Assembly (NCBI RefSeq): GCF_019145205.1
Contig: NZ_JAHSTT010000002.1
Coordinates: forward strand, 496,001-560,000
Direction: 5' to 3'
Length of the DNA: 64,000 nt
Origin: Pseudomonas khavaziana
Lineage (GTDB): Bacteria; Pseudomonadota; Gammaproteobacteria; Pseudomonadales; Pseudomonadaceae
Program-made: the position numbers and the translations under genes
The notes under the pieces: model-generated
The model's database searches: none
Seen by the model: only the letters and a program-made list of their open reading frames with translations
Told to the model about the DNA's origin: nothing
Shown: positions 63,175-64,000 of the stretch, piece after piece
Position numbering within the stretch: position 1 is the stretch's first letter
How the letters are laid out: the number at the start of each line of letters is the position of its first letter

Positions 63175-64000
63175 TTAGCGTGGCAGCTTGAGGTTGTTCC
63201 AAATGGCAAGGCTGGGTTCAGCCTGATTCAGGGTATAGAAGTGCAACCCTGGCGCGCCACCCTGCAACAATTGCTCACACATCTCGGTAATGACCTGCTC
63301 GCCGAACGCCTGGATGCTTTTGACATCGTCGCCATAGGCTTCCAGTTGTTTGCGCACCCAGCGTGGGATCTCGGCGCCGCAGGCGTCGGAAAAGCGCGCC
63401 AGCTTGCTGTAGTTGGTGATTGGCATGATGCCCGGCACGATCGGGATGTCTACACCCATCGCCCGTACACGCTCAACGAAGTAGAAGTAGCTGTCGGCGT
63501 TAAAGAAATACTGAGTGATTGCGCTATTGGCGCCGGCATTGGCCTTGCGCACGAAATTTTGCAAATCGTCTTCGAAATTGCGCGCCTGGGGGTGCATTTC
63601 CGGATAAGCGGCCACTTCGATATGGAAGTGATCGCCGCTTTCTTCACGGATAAAACTCACCAGCTCGTTGGCGTAGCGCAGCTCGCCGCTGGCCATGCCC
63701 ATGCCGGAGGGCAGATCGCCACGCAGGGCAACAATACGCTGGATGCCGGCTTGCTGGTAATGGGTCAGCAGGCCGCGCAGATCGTGCTTGCTGTCGCCCA
63801 CGCACGACAAGTGCGGAGCGGCGGGAACTTTGACTTGGCTTTCCAGCTGCAGCACGGTGTTGATCGTGCGGTCGCGGGTCGAACCACCGGCACCGTAGGT
63901 GCAAGAGAAGAAGTCGGGGTGGTAGCTGGCCAACTGCTTGGCAGTCGCCATCAGTTTTTCATGCCCAGCATCGGTCTTGGTCGGGAAGAACTCGAAGCTG
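63175..64000 (-). CDS. metF: 5,10-methylenetetrahydrofolate reductase MetF, C-terminal part
   Basis: About 275 residues of a TIM-barrel flavoenzyme that reduces methylene-THF to methyl-THF for methionine synthesis. The reverse strand reads SFEFFPTKTD from the right edge (the first few residues are outside), then DFFSCTYGAGGSTRDRT, HLSCVGDSKHDLRGLL, VALRGDLPSG and FNADSYFYFVERV. The upstream start and any promoter or riboswitch lie beyond 64000. Confidence 0.95.
   Translation of the reverse strand, partial: SFEFFPTKTDAGHEKLMATAKQLASYHPDFFSCTYGAGGSTRDRTINTVLQLESQVKVPAAPHLSCVGDSKHDLRGLLTHYQQAGIQRIVALRGDLPSGMGMASGELRYANELVSFIREESGDHFHIEVAAYPEMHPQARNFEDDLQNFVRKANAGANSAITQYFFNADSYFYFVERVRAMGVDIPIVPGIMPITNYSKLARFSDACGAEIPRWVRKQLEAYGDDVKSIQAFGEQVITEMCEQLLQGGAPGLHFYTLNQAEPSLAIWNNLKLPR

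Noticed and set aside
61206..63191. Rightward open frame of 661 codons across the binding protein and glycosyltransferase-like genes
   Set aside because: Spans two genes on the other strand and their gap; His/Gln/Val/Gly-rich composition is typical of antisense shadows.

Overview
The window looks like a chromosomal segment of a Pseudomonas of the fluorescens group. The evidence is GC-rich coding sequence, many genes that fluorescent pseudomonads carry in this order, and dense Pseudomonas REP/REPIN palindromes of two sequence families (GTAGGAGCGAGC-type and GTGGGAGGGGGC-type). No tRNA, rRNA, CRISPR array, prophage, transposase or plasmid-type replication gene was seen. Nearly all of the window is coding; the gaps are mostly filled by REPINs. 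The first gene (a YheT-type hydrolase) and the last (metF) run off the window.

Layout. 0-4 kb, leftward: hydrolase fragment, rsmD and a pair of M16 peptidases. 4.2-8.2 kb, rightward: ftsY-ftsE-ftsX-rpoH (SRP receptor, divisome ABC complex, heat-shock sigma factor). 8.4-11.4 kb: mtgA, a DUF423 protein, thiS-thiG, trmB. 11.5-18.3 kb, leftward: DUF3392, hemW-rdgB-DUF4426-metW-metX, then yggT-proC-yggS. pilT is divergent from yggS. 19.5-27 kb: an NlpC/P60 hydrolase, a double-TM2 protein, the pyrimidine cluster pyrR-pyrB-pyrC' (catalytically dead dihydroorotase), ruvX-yqgE, a TonB-like gene and gshB. 27.2-37.1 kb, rightward: the Pil-Chp chemosensory operon pilG-pilH-pilI-pilJ-chpA-chpC. 55.3-64 kb: rsmE, bioA, cytochrome b561-yceI, the RhlE2-type RNA helicase, an orphan solute-binding protein, a DxD glycosyltransferase-like protein and metF.

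The stretch from about 37.2 to 55.3 kb, between chpC and rsmE, is the accessory part. It holds a BCCT transporter, a DnaQ-like exonuclease overlapping a cNMP/CBS/DUF294 sensor protein, a truncated nhaA, a decayed small DUF6124-like gene behind a strikingly structured leader, the full malonate decarboxylase operon mdcABCDEGH with the transporter madLM and regulator mdcR, a hemolysin-III family protein, and a LysR / FAD amino-acid oxidase / solute-binding-protein module.

How the parts work together. Malonate is imported by MadLM and decarboxylated to acetate and CO2 on the MdcC acyl carrier by MdcA/D/E; MdcB and MdcG build and attach the prosthetic group and MdcH loads it. PyrB plus the inactive PyrC' form the Pseudomonas-type aspartate transcarbamoylase. 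PilG/H/I/J and ChpA/C form the pilus chemosensory pathway acting on motors such as PilT; pilU, pilK, chpB, chpD and chpE, which neighbour these genes in P. aeruginosa, are not here. I found no clearly new enzymatic system. The best candidates for something undescribed are the structured leader and gene-decay scar at 42.3-42.9 kb, the REPIN with matching insertions in both arms at 20.84-20.96 kb, and the reduced ChpA architecture.
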